A DNA stretch of 39,734 bases from a virus. The position numbers and the translations under genes are program-made. The notes beneath the pieces were generated by a model. The model did not search any database. It was not told the DNA's origin and saw nothing but the letters and a program-made list of their open reading frames with translations. Positions within the stretch are counted from its first letter, which is position 1, and every line of letters begins with the position of its first letter. Location of the stretch: positions 1 to 39,734 of IMG/VR virus record IMGVR_UViG_3300042731_004234; one strand, 5' to 3'. This document shows, one piece after another, positions 7,361-17,491 of this stretch.

Positions 7361-7585
7361 TTAAGTAAATGATGTTCCTGCTACTTTCAGTCCTGTTCCA
7401 TCTGAAAATTTAAAAAAAATATTGCTTCCGTGTTTAATAAAGGTATCTGGCTTCATGCTTGCTAGAGTTGGCTCTGATTTTGCGCTGTCTACAACTTGAG
7501 CCGTACCCATAGCGCTATCCATTAATTTCTTAAAGAAATTCTGCTCATCCGGCTTTACTTGGGCTGGCATTTGCAATCTTTCCAT
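7361..7585 (-). CDS. Small hypothetical virion-region protein
   Basis: A 74-residue soluble protein ending FKFSDGTGLKVAGTSFT. It starts in an overlap with the stop of the upstream secreted fibre-like gene, so it is probably made with it. It could be a head-tail or fibre accessory protein, but no family is recognised. Confidence 0.55.
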   Translation of the reverse strand: MERLQMPAQVKPDEQNFFKKLMDSAMGTAQVVDSAKSEPTLASMKPDTFIKHGSNIFFKFSDGTGLKVAGTSFT

Positions 7586-8994
7586 TAAGAAGGAATCTCC
7601 GTAACTTTAATTGAAGAAGCGGACACGCCACCCATGTATCTTGAGCCACCAGTGCCATTAAAGGTGGTAGTTCCTCCTTCTCCTGCAATTCTTACTTTAA
7701 AGGTTGTGTAGCTTGTAGAGCCTGCGGTTAGCCTATGAGCAAAAGGAGGATAATTGACGGATGTTGCCTCACTTCTTCCCCAAGCAGCAGCAAGAGCATT
7801 AGCCGTTGAATCTTGGAATAATGCGGTTGTTAATTGATCATCTCCTGAGCTTGAAGCAACGGGAACGATTTCAATTAAAATCTTGTTATTGACATTGGTG
7901 GGCTTAAAACCAATTTGCATGAATTCATTTCCTTCTGTGTTTTGAGGAATTGAATCATCAAAAGGAATGGTTCCAGTACCTGTTTTTAAAGAACCATCTT
8001 CCAAATAAACCTGATTTATCACATCCCCATCTGCCCAATTTGAAATTGCATGGGTTTGTATAGCATCCGCCGACACATAACACCAACCAACGGCTCTGTA
8101 GTCTGTGCCGCCTGTGGTGTAGTAACGAAGCGTTCCTCCAGTTCCTGTGCCTGCTTCACTATTTACCGGATCAGCAGAGGAATATTTAAAATCAAAGGAA
8201 GTTCCTGAATCGTTATAAGCGTAAATGTAGGTTAAAAGGCCTGAGGTTAAATCACCTGAAGGCACACCCTCAATCCAGTTAGCGGCAGTAGCAATATTCT
8301 TAGAAGAAGTATCGGAAGCATTTGAATAAATGCTATTTCCTACAGAAATATACCCTGGCTCAAGGTGTACAGTTGTAGTTGTGTCTCTTACAACGTATGC
8401 CTGCTTTCTATAATGTTTTGGGAAGTTTGTTGAATTTACAGTAATTTGGATTGCTGTGGTTCTTTGGTCATCAACACTTGTTATGTTATCTGCGTCTGTG
8501 ACAACCTTTGCAAGAAGTAGAGTGTTTGAGGGTGTTGCAGGTGCTCCAGCTCCGTTTGCTACTTCTTGATAAACGTAATAGCCTCCAGAATGAATGTAAA
8601 CATAAGTGTCTTTATTTGCTGTGTAGGTATGGCTCTCAGCCGTCTTTGAGATTCTTAAGCCGTCAACATAGCTTACACCGGCTGAGATATCACTTGTTAG
8701 GTCAGCAGAAGTTGCAGGTAACATCCCACTTGTTGTTAAGTCGTTAAATGCTTCATCCCAGCGGGGAACAGAAGACACGGCATCTGACATATCACTTGTT
8801 ACGATTGTGCCATCTTTTATGTTTACACTTTCGATGTTTCCGTTGAATTCTGATTCAATAGCATTATTGTCGCTTTCGAGATTTGCGATCGTTACATCAT
8901 TGCCTGAAATATAAGTAGTAAGGCTAAGTGTTCCAGCAAAAGCGTTACTTGTTAAAAATAAACCAAGAATCAAAAACGAAAGAATTTTCTTCAT
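7585..8994 (-). CDS. Secreted fibre-like virion protein
   Basis: A protein of 469 residues with a clear Sec signal peptide (basic KK, hydrophobic core LSFLILGLFLTS, probable cleavage after NAFA near residue 20). The mature part is rich in Ser, Thr, Gly, Asn and Asp and predicted beta, and has the sequence DDQRTTAIQI common in fibre proteins. The C-terminal third looks like a jelly-roll domain. It overlaps the nozzle gene by TAATG, so it belongs to the tail operon. A signal peptide on a virion protein is unexpected; see findings. A receptor-binding or appendage role is inferred. Confidence 0.65.
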   Translation of the reverse strand: MKKILSFLILGLFLTSNAFAGTLSLTTYISGNDVTIANLESDNNAIESEFNGNIESVNIKDGTIVTSDMSDAVSSVPRWDEAFNDLTTSGMLPATSADLTSDISAGVSYVDGLRISKTAESHTYTANKDTYVYIHSGGYYVYQEVANGAGAPATPSNTLLLAKVVTDADNITSVDDQRTTAIQITVNSTNFPKHYRKQAYVVRDTTTTVHLEPGYISVGNSIYSNASDTSSKNIATAANWIEGVPSGDLTSGLLTYIYAYNDSGTSFDFKYSSADPVNSEAGTGTGGTLRYYTTGGTDYRAVGWCYVSADAIQTHAISNWADGDVINQVYLEDGSLKTGTGTIPFDDSIPQNTEGNEFMQIGFKPTNVNNKILIEIVPVASSSGDDQLTTALFQDSTANALAAAWGRSEATSVNYPPFAHRLTAGSTSYTTFKVRIAGEGGTTTFNGTGGSRYMGGVSASSIKVTEIPS

Positions 8995-10562
8995 TATTGC
9001 CCCACTAAGTTTTTGTCATATATCCTGTTTGACGTGTTGTATTTTGCAAAAATACTATAGAACTCAAAAGTTCTGTTTAGTTCTGTTTCTTCAATTAAAA
9101 ATCTTATAAGTCTTCCGCGTGATCTGTCATATTTAGGGTAAACTTTGTTTAGAAAAACATCTTGATCGGCTATTCTTATAAGACCAAGATGAATACCTTC
9201 CCCTTGCATGTTTATTGCTTCTTGCCCATAAGTTGTAATGCGACCATCGATGTAATAAGTAAGAGGAACTGTATAATCACCGCCCGGAACACCTTCCAAG
9301 TAAAAATATTCAATTCTGTTATCGCTTACAGGGTCTTTGGGGTTTATCCTGTGATATCCTGCATCAAATTTATAATGGATTGCTGTGCCATCAAAGTTGA
9401 GGGTTCTATCGTGGTAAACCAAAGCCCCTGTGTCACTTCGTCCTGTTACAAGCTCTGCCTTATCTCCTTCCCCGTCCCAAGGGGTGTAACAAGAGATATT
9501 TATTCCCTCGGTTTCACCACACCATTTCTTTTCGTTTTCGGAGTAAATAATTTCTTTTCCAAGATCAACTTCTCCATTCTTGACATAACTAAATCTGAGT
9601 AGATTTTTGTGGTATACAGCAGTCGTATCTTGGACTTTATTCGGGTTAATAAGTTTTGAGAATTCGATTTCATAGCTCAGCAATTGGGTTGAATCGGCAG
9701 TACCGCCAGACACGTAAATTTCGTTATCGGAAGTATTCACAAAAGCAAAAGCATTCGGACCAAAATTTATGATCGAACGCCTTGCTTTGCTACCAAACCC
9801 CCAGATAATGTCGCCGGGTTGTATTGCAAACGTGCTGGCGGTAAAGCCCGTTATAGGTGCAAAATAGTCCTCATGGACTAAATATAAAAATCCTCTTATC
9901 TTTACAAATCCTGTTGGAAAACCTCCATTTCCAGGTGGTACTTCAAGAAGTGCTGAATCTACCCCGTCATTAAAGCTATCAGGAGCAAGATTGGCTGAAA
10001 CCAAGATATGATTTCTGTTTTTTGTGATAACAAAAAGTCTATCCAGATATTCCATGCAATCCACAGGCTCAATGGTATTTCCATCAATGTCAGGAGAAGT
10101 GTTTGCAACCTGCCAGTTTCCAAGCTCATTGCCATCGTAATAATAGAATCTTTTTCCGTCCACGACGTAAGTGTTAACAACGCTACTAACTTTCATAGTC
10201 GTGCTTCGTGGAAAACCTGTGGATTCTATTTCTTCATCAAAGCTACTATTTATGGGCACATGATTTAAGGTTTTATCAGTATCATGTCCTTTATAAAATT
10301 TGTTGCCGATGATAGCGAATTGATTTCTGAATCTTTCATCATTTCTTATGGTGTAAATTCTTTTGGCCCACCTTGCAAAGCTTCCTGACTCACCAACGGA
10401 TGACGTGTTATAGCGTTCTGTGCCGCCAATTATTTTAAATTTTCCATCAAGCGAGAGAATATTAAGAAGTTCCCTTACTTTTTGCGTTTTCCCTTTTGCG
10501 ATTTTGTGTACTGGAAAACGCTTATTTATTCCTGCATGAGGGGCTATTTCAATTAATGGCAT
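8994..10562 (-). CDS. Putative tail nozzle protein (P22 gp10-like)
   Basis: A protein of 522 residues starting MPLIEIAPHAGINKRFP, with repeated beta-strand blocks (for example GKRFYYYDGNELGNW, GFLYLVHEDYF, FAFVNTSDNEIYVSGG) like a beta-propeller. This N-terminal style (short peptide, list of inputs, then propeller blades) is typical of podoviral tail nozzle/DNA-stabilising proteins. It has no signal peptide, unlike both neighbours. It starts and ends in TAATG overlaps. Distance from the adaptor gene is larger than in P22 because the fibre block is inserted between. Confidence 0.6.
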   Translation of the reverse strand: MPLIEIAPHAGINKRFPVHKIAKGKTQKVRELLNILSLDGKFKIIGGTERYNTSSVGESGSFARWAKRIYTIRNDERFRNQFAIIGNKFYKGHDTDKTLNHVPINSSFDEEIESTGFPRSTTMKVSSVVNTYVVDGKRFYYYDGNELGNWQVANTSPDIDGNTIEPVDCMEYLDRLFVITKNRNHILVSANLAPDSFNDGVDSALLEVPPGNGGFPTGFVKIRGFLYLVHEDYFAPITGFTASTFAIQPGDIIWGFGSKARRSIINFGPNAFAFVNTSDNEIYVSGGTADSTQLLSYEIEFSKLINPNKVQDTTAVYHKNLLRFSYVKNGEVDLGKEIIYSENEKKWCGETEGINISCYTPWDGEGDKAELVTGRSDTGALVYHDRTLNFDGTAIHYKFDAGYHRINPKDPVSDNRIEYFYLEGVPGGDYTVPLTYYIDGRITTYGQEAINMQGEGIHLGLIRIADQDVFLNKVYPKYDRSRGRLIRFLIEETELNRTFEFYSIFAKYNTSNRIYDKNLVGQ

Positions 10563-10924
10563 TAATTATTTCCCAATATTCGCCTTAAAGTTGCAAGTTC
10601 ATCGTTGTTTAAATCAAGTTTTTTAAGTAGCTCCGCCTCTTCTATAGCTTTTTCTTTTGCATCCTCTACTAAATAAGCATCATATTGATTCATAATTGCT
10701 TCAACTTGAACATCGTTTGGCTGGCCAACACCTTTGACATTCCACTGTGTCACCCTATAGGTTCCATTCGGAAGTTCCGCAGTTGAGACTTTTGCGCCTT
10801 CGAATTTACCCAAAGCACGAAGCCACCATTCCAGGGCAGCCGCAGGAGGACGAGAAGTATCGGCAAAAGCCATGCTTACAATCACAAGATTCATTAAAAC
10901 TAAAAAGCTTATAAATTTCTTCAT
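10562..10924 (-). CDS. Small secreted protein in tail operon
   Basis: A 120-residue protein with a signal peptide (MKKFISFLVLMNLVIVSMAFA, cut near residue 21), a central beta region and a helical C-terminus (KEKAIEEAELLKKLDLNND). It follows a strong AAGGAG site and overlaps the nozzle start. Family not recognised. It may be a periplasmic chaperone or a virion accessory. Confidence 0.6.
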   Translation of the reverse strand: MKKFISFLVLMNLVIVSMAFADTSRPPAAALEWWLRALGKFEGAKVSTAELPNGTYRVTQWNVKGVGQPNDVQVEAIMNQYDAYLVEDAKEKAIEEAELLKKLDLNNDELATLRRILGNN

Positions 10925-10941
10925 ACTTATCTCCTTAAAAA

Positions 10942-12351
10942 TTAATCCACCATAAAAAAGCTAGCGCCTCCACCGCTACCAGCGGCAGTGTTGTCGTCTT
11001 GGTCTACACCTATATTCCACTTATAATCACCTGTTACTCCAACTGCTGTGTCTAATTGCCACGCCGCGTCTATTGCGTTACTTCCTGAGCCAATCGTAAA
11101 ATCGCCATTGTCAGGATCAGTAAGTCCTGGATCGCCAACAACTTTATTATCTCCTGATATAACATTTATTACGTCTGTTGTATTGTCCCAAACGTTGTAA
11201 TCGACAATAAGAGCACTGGAATTTACCGCAGTCTCCCAAGACATTCCCACACGATTGCCGTCAAAAATATTATTAAAATAATTGCTGCTATAGCCATCAG
11301 TTTCAATAAACGCTACATCATTACTATAGAAAACATTCCACATAAGTGTTTGATTGTAAGTCCCAACAGAGCTAAATCCGGTATTGTTCGTATCTATAAC
11401 GCTTCTTAAGAGAGTAGCATTAAAATATTCGGACTGTATGCCAATGTCGCTATCGTGCATATAGCACGAATCTACGAACCACCTGCCATTGCCAGCATGG
11501 AAAGCCCTCCCATTAGTACAAACAGCTTCGCATAAAAAAGCCACACTGTAAGTTCCAAGCATAGCAATTGCAGTTCTACCGTCGCTAAGGCTTGCGTTTT
11601 CAACTTTTAGATTTATATGCTTAGCGTGCTGACCCAAAGCTAATCCAGCATAATCCGTTGTAGTAAATCTTAAGTTTTTGACAACTCCATAATCATCTAG
11701 CAAAGCAGTATCGTATGCACCGCCAGCTATTAAGGGCCTATTTGTGCCTGTGGGATCATCACCGCGACTTGAGTTATAACCCTCGATTGTTACGGGGTCA
11801 GACGTTGTTCCATCTAGCGTAATTAGAAGATTTTCTGTAATCGTCATCGTGCCATCATTTTTGACATAAATTGTGGCCCCTGGAGCAACAGCCGCCTCCG
11901 CACCATCAAAAAAAGAATCTAAGAAAACATCCAGCGCACCCCCCAAATCACCATTTCCACTAGAAATTCCACCAACCCCATCATCTGGCGCTCTATCCAA
12001 AGTAACGGTGTTTGTGTCGGTGTAGCCTGTAACTCTATAAAATCCAGGATCAACATTTGTCCCGCTTCTTATTTGGATATAATTTCCAACCATTGCGGCG
12101 GTAAAACCACCAGTCGCACTTGTAAGCGTTGTAACACCAGCGCCTGAAGTTGCAAGATCAGTAAGCTGAAGCTGTGCAGAATCTTGATTTGAATAATCTG
12201 TTCCTCCAGAGGCTGTATCAAACCCACCCCCTGCATTAGCCGAACCGCTCGCTGGACGAAATTCCCAAACATCGGTTGCAAGTCCAGCCGCATATAAATA
12301 GGCAGTAAAAAAACTAAAGGCTAATATTAAAGAAAGTATTTTCATGCGCAT
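10942..12351 (-). CDS. Secreted right-handed beta-helix protein, tailspike-like
   Basis: A protein of 469 residues. After a signal peptide (LSLILAFSFFTAYLYA, cleaved near residue 20) comes a Gly/Ser-rich segment and then about ten beta-helix coils rich in Asn and short hydrophobic strands (TLLRSVIDTNNTGFSSVG, SNYFNNIFDGNRVGMSW). This fold is common in tailspikes and polysaccharide-binding or -cleaving enzymes; no catalytic residues can be named. The first 38 bases overlap the upstream gene. Given the Wzy gene in the same operon, a host surface-sugar target is plausible. Confidence 0.65.
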   Translation of the reverse strand: MRMKILSLILAFSFFTAYLYAAGLATDVWEFRPASGSANAGGGFDTASGGTDYSNQDSAQLQLTDLATSGAGVTTLTSATGGFTAAMVGNYIQIRSGTNVDPGFYRVTGYTDTNTVTLDRAPDDGVGGISSGNGDLGGALDVFLDSFFDGAEAAVAPGATIYVKNDGTMTITENLLITLDGTTSDPVTIEGYNSSRGDDPTGTNRPLIAGGAYDTALLDDYGVVKNLRFTTTDYAGLALGQHAKHINLKVENASLSDGRTAIAMLGTYSVAFLCEAVCTNGRAFHAGNGRWFVDSCYMHDSDIGIQSEYFNATLLRSVIDTNNTGFSSVGTYNQTLMWNVFYSNDVAFIETDGYSSNYFNNIFDGNRVGMSWETAVNSSALIVDYNVWDNTTDVINVISGDNKVVGDPGLTDPDNGDFTIGSGSNAIDAAWQLDTAVGVTGDYKWNIGVDQDDNTAAGSGGGASFFMVD

Positions 12352-12805
12352 TTCTTTCTTCCTCTGTTATCATTGTTTTTGGAATATCTTTGGGATTAAT
12401 ACTCAATCCTACTGCAAGCCTTCTTTCTTTATCCATAGGCTCAATAGGCTTATTGTTTTCATCCAAAATCCAATCCTCACGATCGTTTTGAACAAGAATC
12501 CTTTTATTGGTACCGCCAACCACAGTATTTCCGATAGGAATCCTAACGTTATCAAGATTACATTTGATAAAAGTCACTCCCGTCATCCCAACGGGAAACA
12601 CATCTTTCATGGGGTTAATCGTTCCATAGGAACTTTCTTGATAGAAACAAGAGCCTATAATTTCCGTATTGTTGAATTCGCTAGGATCAACATCTAGGAA
12701 AGTCTTTCCTATGAAATCCTTATAGGAGTATTTCTCGTTTACATCAGCAAACGCCAAAGATGAAAACAAAATAAAAACAAATAAAAGAGGTATTATTCTA
12801 TTCAT
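12314..12805 (-). CDS. Secreted hypothetical protein
   Basis: A 163-residue protein with a signal peptide (IIPLLFVFILFSSLAFA, cut near residue 20) and a mature part with pentapeptide-like strands (FNNTEIIGSCFYQ, VTFIKCNLDNVRI). The C-terminal third is charged. It begins in a TAATG overlap with the long fibre gene, so it is probably a partner of that fibre. Family not recognised. Confidence 0.6.
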   Translation of the reverse strand: MNRIIPLLFVFILFSSLAFADVNEKYSYKDFIGKTFLDVDPSEFNNTEIIGSCFYQESSYGTINPMKDVFPVGMTGVTFIKCNLDNVRIPIGNTVVGGTNKRILVQNDREDWILDENNKPIEPMDKERRLAVGLSINPKDIPKTMITEEERNAHENTFFNISL

Positions 12806-15800
12806 TAGGACTCCGGTACTAGATAGTGCATTCTAAAGTGATAGACAGTGTTTGCATCCGTTGGATCAGCATCAAGATCGATATAGAGTGATTTTCCTGT
12901 GGGAATAGTGCCCGATCCTAGATCACTATTTGTCATATCAGTCTCAGAGCTATTTCCTGCGGTTGTATCAAGAGTATCGATTAGAGTTGCGCTTGCACCA
13001 GGAAATGCCCCGCCTGCCACAGCATCACAATACATTAGATTTGCATTAAGCTCAGTTGCGGGATCTGCTACATTACAATCGACGTACCAAGCAAGAATCA
13101 CAATTCCTGCGGGGTATCTATCAGCATGTAAATCAACAAGCCACAAGTCAGAATCCACATCCCATTGAGCGGCAAGGTCAAATGTGCCTTGGGCTATATG
13201 AGTTGAAGCGCCTCCCCTTCCTACAGGAGCGTTCACCCATGCAACACCGCTTGCCGTTGACGAATCCGCACTTAAAATTTGACCGTCAGAGCCTACTCCG
13301 AGATTCACTAAGGAATTTGAATCAAGAGCTACTAAGATGTCGCCTTTTGTGTAGGAAGTAATGCCTACAGCTCCATCGCCCACATCAAATACCCCAGAAA
13401 TGTCACTCGATTCAATGGTTGAGAAAGTAACAGTTCCAGCACCATCTGTTTCAAGGTACTGGTTAGCCGCACCATCCGAAGAAGGAATGATGTAGGCTCC
13501 TCCAATTTGGACAGAAGAAGCAGCGTCTAGGTTGAGATGGCCTTTTCCTGTAGTTATCTCCGCATTAGTTGTGTCATGCCTTAAAGACATGAATTCGGTA
13601 TTGTTTGAGTCTGGATCTGTATTTGAATGTAAATACAAAGTAGGTATGCTTGTTGCGCCATGATCATAATCTTTTCCTATGTTCGCTGAACTACCAAGTA
13701 CAAATTGCCTACCAGAAAAGACATCGACTGCCAAAACTAGCTGCCCAAGGGCAACATCCTGAGAAATAATCGTACTCCCAAAAGCAAGATTTGCACCATT
13801 CTCTAATGTCAAGCCACCAGTAGGAGTTACAGTAACTAAATCTGTCCCCGCCGAATTTTCAAGCACCAAAATATCAGCCGTTTGTCCTGCATCGGCTTGA
13901 ATAGTAGCGCCTATTTGATCTTCTCCAAGATCAATAGTGAATTTTGAACCTCCAAGCGCTGTAGCTGATCCTAAGGCCACTTCATCCGCTGAAGTTATAA
14001 GCCTTACATTATTCCCATCATCCTGCCAGCCTGCGGCACTCTCTAGGGTGCCTGTGATATCCTCTGACGGAATAGAGGAAACATTAATGGTGACATCATC
14101 CGCATTCGTTACCATCGTCACATTGTCACCTGATACGACACTACGAAAACGCAAATCAACACCCGATTTATCGCTAAACAACTGATTGCCAGTTCCTAGA
14201 TTAGATGCGGTATTAATTTCCCCAGCAGAACCAGCGGGGGCCGCAATCCAAACAAGACCTGTCGATGTGGATGAATCAGCGCTTAATATCTGTCCATCTG
14301 AACCGACTGGTAATTTGACAAGTGAATCAGCGTCTTCAGCAACGAGAATATCACCCTTTGTGTAAGTGTCTTGTCCTGTCCCACCATCTTCTACGGAAAA
14401 GACACCGCTAATATCGCTCGTTGTTACAGTAGCATCTAAGACGCCATTAGCATTTAAAGTAAGCAGAGTTCCAGCCTGAAGGTTAGTATCATCAACAATG
14501 TCAAACACACCTGTTACGTCGCTTGTAGCGACTGCGGCGTTCATTACTCCACCTGCTGTCAGAGTAAGAAGCGTTCCAGCGGTCAAATTTGTATTGGCAA
14601 TGTCTATGGTGCCCGTTACATCCTCAGAAGGAATGGAAGCGACTGCAACAGTAACATCATTAGCGCCTGTTGTGAGCGCAACATTATCCCCTGATACTAA
14701 GGTTCTAAATTGGAAATCTACTCCGACTTTGCTTTCGAAGACTTGATTTCCTGATCCTAGATTGGACGCAGTATTATCCTCACCACCATCGGCTGGAATA
14801 GCACTCCAAACAAGCCCTGTAGCAGTTGAGTCATCAGCACTCAAAATCTGACCGTTACTACCCACTGGAAGCTTTACCAAGGAGTCAGCGTCTTGCGCTA
14901 CCAAAATGTCACCCTGAGTATAGGTGTCCTGTCCCGTTCCTCCGTCTTCAGTTGAGAAAACTCCAGAAATATCGCTTGTCGTAACGGCCGCGTTCATCAC
15001 GCCACCAGCAGTCAAAGTTAACAGAGTCCCTGCGGTAAGATTGGTGTCTGCAATATCGATGGTGCCAGTGATGTCTTCCGATGGAATTGAAGAAACGTTG
15101 ACTGTGACATCGTTTGCATTTGTAACCATAGTAACGTTATCACCAGACACAAGGCTTCTGAAGCGTAGATCAACGCCTACTTTGCTCTCAAAAACCTGGT
15201 TTCCTGTTCCGAGGCTTGAGGCTGTATTGTCTTCCCCACCGTCAACAGGCGTATCAATCCATATAACGCCAGTCGAAGTAGAAGCATCAGCACTTAGTAT
15301 TTGGCCATCACTCCCCACAGGAAGTTTGACCAAAGAATCGGCATCTTCTGCGATTAAGAGGTCGCCTTTTGTATATGTATCTTGGCCTGTGCCCCCGTCT
15401 TCGGTGGAAAACACACCAGAAACATCACTTGTGGTTACAGCGGCATTCATTACCCCACCAGCGGTAAGGGTCAAAAGCGTGCCAGCAGTGAGGTTCGTAT
15501 TAGCAATATCAATCGTTCCGCTAACATCTTCTGAAGGGATGGAAGATACATTTACGGTGATGTCGTTTACATCCGTCACCATTGATACGTTATCTCCAGA
15601 TACCAAGCTCCGAAATCGAAGATCCACGCCTGACTTATCACTGAAAACTTCATTTCCAGTGCCTAAGTTTGACGCGGTGTTTGCCTCCCCTGCTCCTCCA
15701 CTAGGCGCATCAATCCACACAAGACCCGTAGCGGTAGATGAATCCGCGCTCAGTATTTGACCGTCTGAGCCGACGGCAAGCTTTACTAATGAATTTGCAT

Positions 15801-17172
15801 CCTGAGCCGCCAAAATATCGCCCTTAGTATAGGTATTTTGACCAGTCCCTCCATCGGCCACATCAAAAACACCCGAAATATCGCTTGACTCAATGGTTTG
15901 GAATGTAAGTATTCCATTGCCATCTGTTTCTAAATATTGATTGGCTGAACCATCGGCTATCGGGAATTGATAGGCTTCGTTAAAAAAGACTACGCCATCT
16001 TGGGAAATTCTGATTCTTGATGTCGGATTTCCACCGCCAGCGGGTGATGTTGAAAATATTATTTCCCCAGGCACATCATTATTTCCTGTGGGGCCGTCCA
16101 CGTTCATGTCAATTCTAGCGGCTGACTTAAAATCATTGCCATCGTAGCCAGCAATAATCCAACCAAAAAGTGCATCATTGTCTTGTACTAGAGTTGGAAC
16201 AGCGTCTGTTCCTCTTGAACGCGTAATGAAGTTCACATTTGCGATTGTCGGAAAATTAGAGGCACCCGCAACAAGGAAAGTAGGTCTCACCTGCTCATTT
16301 CTTACAAAGAAGGGTGCTGTCCAAGTAAATCCATCGATAGTTATATTAGTAGTATTATTTGCTCCGATAACAAGACTATCTACCGAATCAGAGTAAAAGA
16401 AATTGTTATTTTCTTCGCTGATAGCACCTCCAGCACCAGCATACAAAATTGATCCTTCTGTGAATGTATCAAGCGTTACGTTATCAGCCGTAATCGTGTA
16501 ATTCCCAACATCCCAGTTATCAGTTAGCTCTCTTGAACCATCAGCTAATAAATACTGGGTATGATCGTCATCAAGAAGACCGTCTAATCCTCCGTGATCT
16601 ATAGTTCCTGTTATGTCCTCAGAAGGGATAGATGAGACATTGATTGTGATATCGTTGTCGTTTGTTGCCATAGTGACATTGTCACCTGAAACTAAACTTC
16701 TAAATCTTAAATCCACTCCAAATTTGTCTCGAAATACTTGGTTTCCTGTGCCAACATTAGAGGCAGTATTATCTTGTCCCCCTCCGCCACCAGCGGGTGC
16801 ATTAACCCATATTAAACCTGTGGCTGTGGATGAGTCAGCAGATAGAATTTGACCATCAGCCCCTACAGGAAACCTTGTGTTTTCTGTTGAATAAGTCAGC
16901 AAATCGCCTTTTGTCGTAAGAGGCGATATAGTCGAAATAGAACCCGTCGCTAAATAAACTTTTGTTGGATCTGTTTCATCAACTGCAACTGTGTCATTTG
17001 ATACTATTAACACTCTGGTCGGAATTTGGGATGGAGAACCATCAAGCTCTTCCACAGTAAGTGGAGGAAAAATTGGACCGCTTGCGTTTGCGTCATTTGC
17101 TAAGAAATGACAACTAATGACAGCTAATGACAGAAATAAACAAAGTTTTTTAGAAAAATTCGACGTAGTCAA
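12805..17172 (-). CDS. Very long repetitive fibre protein with secretion signal
   Basis: A protein of 1455 residues from a TTG at 17172 (an ATG at 17220 would add 16 residues but overlap the upstream gene by 71 bases). Residues about 8-30 form a signal peptide with a possible lipobox (VISC). The body is built of repeats containing TYTKGDIL, VGSDGQILSADSS, TASNLGTGNQVF, FRSLVSGDNV and SIPSEDITGTI, with a 151-residue period in the middle. The C-terminal ~130 residues form a distinct beta domain, likely the receptor-binding tip. It is probably a trimeric tail fibre. See the repeat entry for the unusual codon pattern. Confidence 0.7.
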   Translation of the reverse strand: MTTSNFSKKLCLFLSLAVISCHFLANDANASGPIFPPLTVEELDGSPSQIPTRVLIVSNDTVAVDETDPTKVYLATGSISTISPLTTKGDLLTYSTENTRFPVGADGQILSADSSTATGLIWVNAPAGGGGGQDNTASNVGTGNQVFRDKFGVDLRFRSLVSGDNVTMATNDNDITINVSSIPSEDITGTIDHGGLDGLLDDDHTQYLLADGSRELTDNWDVGNYTITADNVTLDTFTEGSILYAGAGGAISEENNNFFYSDSVDSLVIGANNTTNITIDGFTWTAPFFVRNEQVRPTFLVAGASNFPTIANVNFITRSRGTDAVPTLVQDNDALFGWIIAGYDGNDFKSAARIDMNVDGPTGNNDVPGEIIFSTSPAGGGNPTSRIRISQDGVVFFNEAYQFPIADGSANQYLETDGNGILTFQTIESSDISGVFDVADGGTGQNTYTKGDILAAQDANSLVKLAVGSDGQILSADSSTATGLVWIDAPSGGAGEANTASNLGTGNEVFSDKSGVDLRFRSLVSGDNVSMVTDVNDITVNVSSIPSEDVSGTIDIANTNLTAGTLLTLTAGGVMNAAVTTSDVSGVFSTEDGGTGQDTYTKGDLLIAEDADSLVKLPVGSDGQILSADASTSTGVIWIDTPVDGGEDNTASSLGTGNQVFESKVGVDLRFRSLVSGDNVTMVTNANDVTVNVSSIPSEDITGTIDIADTNLTAGTLLTLTAGGVMNAAVTTSDISGVFSTEDGGTGQDTYTQGDILVAQDADSLVKLPVGSNGQILSADDSTATGLVWSAIPADGGEDNTASNLGSGNQVFESKVGVDFQFRTLVSGDNVALTTGANDVTVAVASIPSEDVTGTIDIANTNLTAGTLLTLTAGGVMNAAVATSDVTGVFDIVDDTNLQAGTLLTLNANGVLDATVTTSDISGVFSVEDGGTGQDTYTKGDILVAEDADSLVKLPVGSDGQILSADSSTSTGLVWIAAPAGSAGEINTASNLGTGNQLFSDKSGVDLRFRSVVSGDNVTMVTNADDVTINVSSIPSEDITGTLESAAGWQDDGNNVRLITSADEVALGSATALGGSKFTIDLGEDQIGATIQADAGQTADILVLENSAGTDLVTVTPTGGLTLENGANLAFGSTIISQDVALGQLVLAVDVFSGRQFVLGSSANIGKDYDHGATSIPTLYLHSNTDPDSNNTEFMSLRHDTTNAEITTGKGHLNLDAASSVQIGGAYIIPSSDGAANQYLETDGAGTVTFSTIESSDISGVFDVGDGAVGITSYTKGDILVALDSNSLVNLGVGSDGQILSADSSTASGVAWVNAPVGRGGASTHIAQGTFDLAAQWDVDSDLWLVDLHADRYPAGIVILAWYVDCNVADPATELNANLMYCDAVAGGAFPGASATLIDTLDTTAGNSSETDMTNSDLGSGTIPTGKSLYIDLDADPTDANTVYHFRMHYLVPES
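13900..15700 (-). repeat. 453-nt protein-coding repeats with scrambled synonymous codons
   Basis: Homologous 16-residue stretches encoded at 14545-14592, 14998-15045 and 15451-15498 are exactly 453 nt apart and identical in amino acids. At codon level they differ at 14 of 16 positions (second versus third), 12 of 16 (first versus second) and 11 of 16 (first versus third). Weaker repeat units continue toward 13244 and 16860. The protein is repetitive while the DNA is not. Confidence 0.85.
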
Positions 17173-17482
17173 GGTTTGTCGGGCCCCCAGAAGTTTGGTA
17201 AAAATAAATTTGAAAATCATCGCTTGGCGAATCGATTACAAGTGCTCCCTGATTAAATATCTTGACACCTGTCGTATCACTAACAGACGCACCGCCATAA
17301 TTAACCGTTCCACCTGTGTTATTAAAAAAGTGGATAGACGATACCCCAGAAGAGGGAGTAAATGGGACAGGAGTGGAATCCGCCATAGCTAATTGGCTAT
17401 CTGTGCTGGTGCCAGCTGGCCCCTTGATCATTCGGTTGTTAAATAATGGCTCAAGGGATATATGAGTTGGATCGTTTGGCAT
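17150..17482 (-). CDS. Small beta-rich virion protein
   Basis: A 110-residue soluble protein ending in beta strands (IYFYQTSGGPTNLDYVEFF). It follows AGGGGA at good spacing and overlaps the long fibre gene. The layout (small protein directly before a long fibre) suggests a fibre base, capping or adaptor protein, but no family was recognised. Confidence 0.6.
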   Translation of the reverse strand: MPNDPTHISLEPLFNNRMIKGPAGTSTDSQLAMADSTPVPFTPSSGVSSIHFFNNTGGTVNYGGASVSDTTGVKIFNQGALVIDSPSDDFQIYFYQTSGGPTNLDYVEFF

Positions 17483-17491
17483 TAATTTCCC

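Noticed and set aside
14924-15760. Long plus-strand open frame (278 codons) inside the fibre gene
   Set aside because: It lies antisense to the repeat units, has no ribosome site, and repeats the composition of the fibre codons; it is a by-product of the biased repeats.
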